In this document: in pieces, positions 62,045-64,000 of the stretch | Numbering within the stretch: position 1 is the stretch's first letter | How the letters are laid out: each line of letters starts with the position of its first letter | Source of the DNA: Mycosarcoma maydis | Taxonomy: Eukaryota; Basidiomycota; Ustilaginomycetes; Ustilaginales | Reading direction: 5' to 3' | NCBI RefSeq assembly: GCF_000328475.2 | Contig: NC_026500.1 | Location: 1-64,000 of the forward strand | DNA: 64,000 nucleotides | Position numbers and translations under genes: made by a program | The notes under the pieces: generated by a model | Databases searched by the model: none | Told to the model about the DNA's origin: nothing | The model's input: only the letters and a program-made list of their open reading frames with translations

Positions 62045-63034
62045 ATGACGGAATCAAGCACAGGCTCGACATCAAGGATCGTTGTTGTGGGTGTTGGAGG
62101 GGCTACATGTTCTGGCAAGACGACGTTGGCCAAGCATCTGATTCAGATCTTGAATCCATTGGCAGATGCCGCCGGCTGTAGCAGCGGTAGCCACCGAGGC
62201 GGAATCACGGACGCTTTCATCCTGCATCAGGACGATTTTGCGCCGCCAGAAGCGACACTGCCGGTGAACGAGGAGTTTGGCGTCACTGACTGGGATCACC
62301 CGCCAACAGCAGTGAGTAGATCTATGGGGATTAGAGACATGTACAGATGACGGTGAACAAAGTCAGCTGAACCTTGCCAGATTCAAGATGCACAGATCGA
62401 CTACAAGCGAATGTATGGAACCATCAAGCACATCAAGTCTACAGGATCGTTCCCGCCCGAATTCACGTCGCATGACCATCTCAACTCGCAGCCAGACTGT
62501 CCTATCTCTGAAACGGTCTCTAAGACGTGGAAGGACAAGTTTGGCTCTCTAACGTCATTAAACACTTTCTCAGCAGGAGACGTACGAATACTGCTTGCTG
62601 ACGGATTCTTGCTCTACTACGATCCAGACGTGCGCTCGACCATGGATGTCAAGGTGTTTCTGCGCACACCACGGGCCATACTCCGACAGAGACGAGAAGA
62701 GCGCTTCGGCTACGCAACCGCAGAGGGCACCGTGTGGAAGGACCCTGAAGGCTACTTTGACAACATTGTTTGGCCGGCGTACGAGCTGGCGCATAAGGGC
62801 GTCTTCAGCAACCACGATGTGGAAAAGGGCGAGACACTATGCGCAGGTGCAGGAGAGAAGTCGATCGCTGGTGGACCTGTGGAAGGGCTGAAGGTGCTGG
62901 ACACGGATCCCACACGATTTGAAGGAGCACAGCCAGGTCAAGACTCGAAGGACACGACGTTTTCGAAAGAAATGACTTGGTTGGTGGACCAGACGTGCGC
63001 TGCGATATGGGATTTCCTCACCACAAAGCTCTAA
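62045..63034 (+). CDS. NRK1: Nicotinamide riboside kinase
   Basis: Exon 1 62045-62311, intron 62312-62380 (GTGAGT to CCAG, 69 nt, phase 0), exon 2 62381-63034; 306 residues. The P-loop is VGGATCSGKTTLAKHL. LHQDDFAPPE (the Asp-Asp pair that binds the riboside), VTDWDHP and the lid-type LRQRREERFGYATAEG with DPEGYFDNIVWPAY match Nrk kinases. The enzyme phosphorylates nicotinamide riboside to NMN in NAD salvage. It is longer than yeast Nrk1 (about 240 residues) because of the insert between residues about 100 and 150 and a C-terminal tail. Confidence 0.9.
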
Positions 63035-63921
63035 TCTTCCGTGTAGACTCGATGTACTGATCAGTTTCTCAAGTGGCGTCATCCGACCAGCCTTGTAGGC
63101 TTCGCTGCCGTAGGCTTCGCTGCCTTTGCGATCATGAGCGTAGAGAAAGCATCGCATGCATACAGGAAACAGCAATTCATCTTCTATCCATTAAAACGGT
63201 GTGATAGTGCGACATCGGGCCCGATGAAAATCGATCCAAACGTGAAAATGCACGCGCCTCTTCCAATTTTAGGAGTCCCTTTAGGCTTGCTGCCCGCCGA
63301 AAAGTCAGCAGAGTACGTGTCACCACGGCGGAAACACGCTGAAATCTACGCAAAGGCCACGCACGCCACTTGGGCGAATCGTGAATTTGCTTCGTGAAAC
63401 TCGTGAACACTGTCGCACCCGCGGCGCGGAGACACGAGAGCTAGCCAAGTTAGCCAGCTAAACCGTGCATGATGGAGTGTGAGGGAGAGAGTCGAAAGCG
63501 AAGAAGCGCTTAAGCGTTCGTGATTCGTGATGTGATTCGTGATTGATGATTTCACGATTCACGATTCACGATTCACGATTTCACGTTTGAAATGTGAAAT
63601 CACGATTGGTTTGTGTTAAATGAGAGTTTCGCGGTTCAGCATAGTGGTGAGTGGTGAGTGGTGAGTAGGACACTGTCTCTTGCGTTATGTATGTGGATCG
63701 ATCCGTGTCAATTTCGCGCTGAGCACCGTCCAGCTTTCGACATTGTTCATCGTCTTTGTCATCGTCATCACCGTCAAGTCAAGATCATCTACATCACCCT
63801 CCGTCTGATTTCTGCGCCACCGTCGGCTTCTCCACGCAGCATTTCGTATTGCTGATCCGTCGTCGATTCACGCTCGCCACTCCGCGACCCCCTTGATTTC
63901 AAGCACACAGAACAAGCCGAT
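63035..63921. other. Intergenic region upstream of SAR1
   Basis: Contains ATTCACG units at 63550-63580, heptamer motifs near 63520-63540, and a pyrimidine-rich leader at 63780-63900. No gene seen. Confidence 0.5.
63550..63580. repeat. (ATTCACG)n array upstream of SAR1
   Basis: TTTCACG followed by three perfect ATTCACG units and ATT; a CGTGATTCGTGAT stretch lies just before it in inverted sense. Confidence 0.8.
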
Positions 63922-64000
63922 ATGTTCATCATCAACTGGTTCTGGGTAGGTATTCCTTCAATCACGTAGGCTCACCAAGCATTCTTCAACGGCGTTGTCT
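63922..64000 (+). CDS. SAR1: SAR1 small GTPase, first exon (gene runs off the right edge)
   Basis: Eight codons, MFIINWFW, at 63922-63945 are followed by a GTAGGT donor. This is the conserved N-terminal amphipathic start of fungal Sar1, the GTPase that begins COPII coat assembly at the endoplasmic reticulum. The P-loop and the remaining exons lie beyond the window, so the call rests on the eight residues and the splice site. Confidence 0.7.

Overview
The window looks like nuclear DNA of a smut fungus (Basidiomycota, Ustilaginales-type). This is inferred from the protein set (Atg1 of about 990 residues, Msh4, Snu13, Sqt1/AAMP, Rnr2, Sar1), from short GT-AG introns of about 55-140 nt that are rare in most genes, and from small intergenic gaps seeded with AATCACG/ATTCACG-type heptamers. 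No tool was run; gene names rest on reading motifs and family signatures, and exon limits on splice signals plus reading phase.

Left third (1-15400): gene-poor and repeat-rich. It opens in a broken minus-strand copy of an OrsD-type (DUF3505-like) zinc-finger gene of the kind that accompanies fungal helicase/mobile loci. Three minisatellite tracts follow (a 14-bp unit, a 36-bp unit and a degenerate unit of about 32 bp). Next come a P-loop protein gene with two reading-frame breaks, a second small OrsD fragment, and a two-exon gene for a small putatively secreted protein. A gene for a twin-CX9C (Mdm35/TRIAP1-like) protein with an unusual inserted linker ends this part.

Middle (15400-46900): dense housekeeping genes. 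These are an alpha-arrestin with PPxY motifs, a mitochondrial-type protein, SNU13, a 16-exon MSH4, SQT1/AAMP, ATG1, an ACOT9-like thioesterase, a GILT-like thiol reductase followed by a membrane-protein exon (possibly one gene), a two-RING-like protein, a 992-residue unknown protein, and RNR2 with ACGCG boxes upstream.

Right third (46900-64000): an alpha/beta hydrolase, a GPI-type class II aldolase-like protein lacking the usual HxH, an SNG1/DUF3533 membrane protein, an AAAP-type transporter and an intron-containing tRNA-Pro(AGG). An internally deleted Ty3/gypsy chromovirus with one LTR lies next to the tRNA. A GRE2-like reductase, nicotinamide riboside kinase and the first exon of SAR1 (cut by the window edge) close the window.

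The genes do not form one pathway. Functions range over autophagy (ATG1), meiosis (MSH4), splicing/rRNA processing (SNU13), ribosome assembly (SQT1), dNTP supply (RNR2), NAD salvage (NRK) and secretion (SAR1). The least explained parts are the left accessory region, the antisense coding-like block at 35557-35880, and the dispersed heptamer and 12-mer families.
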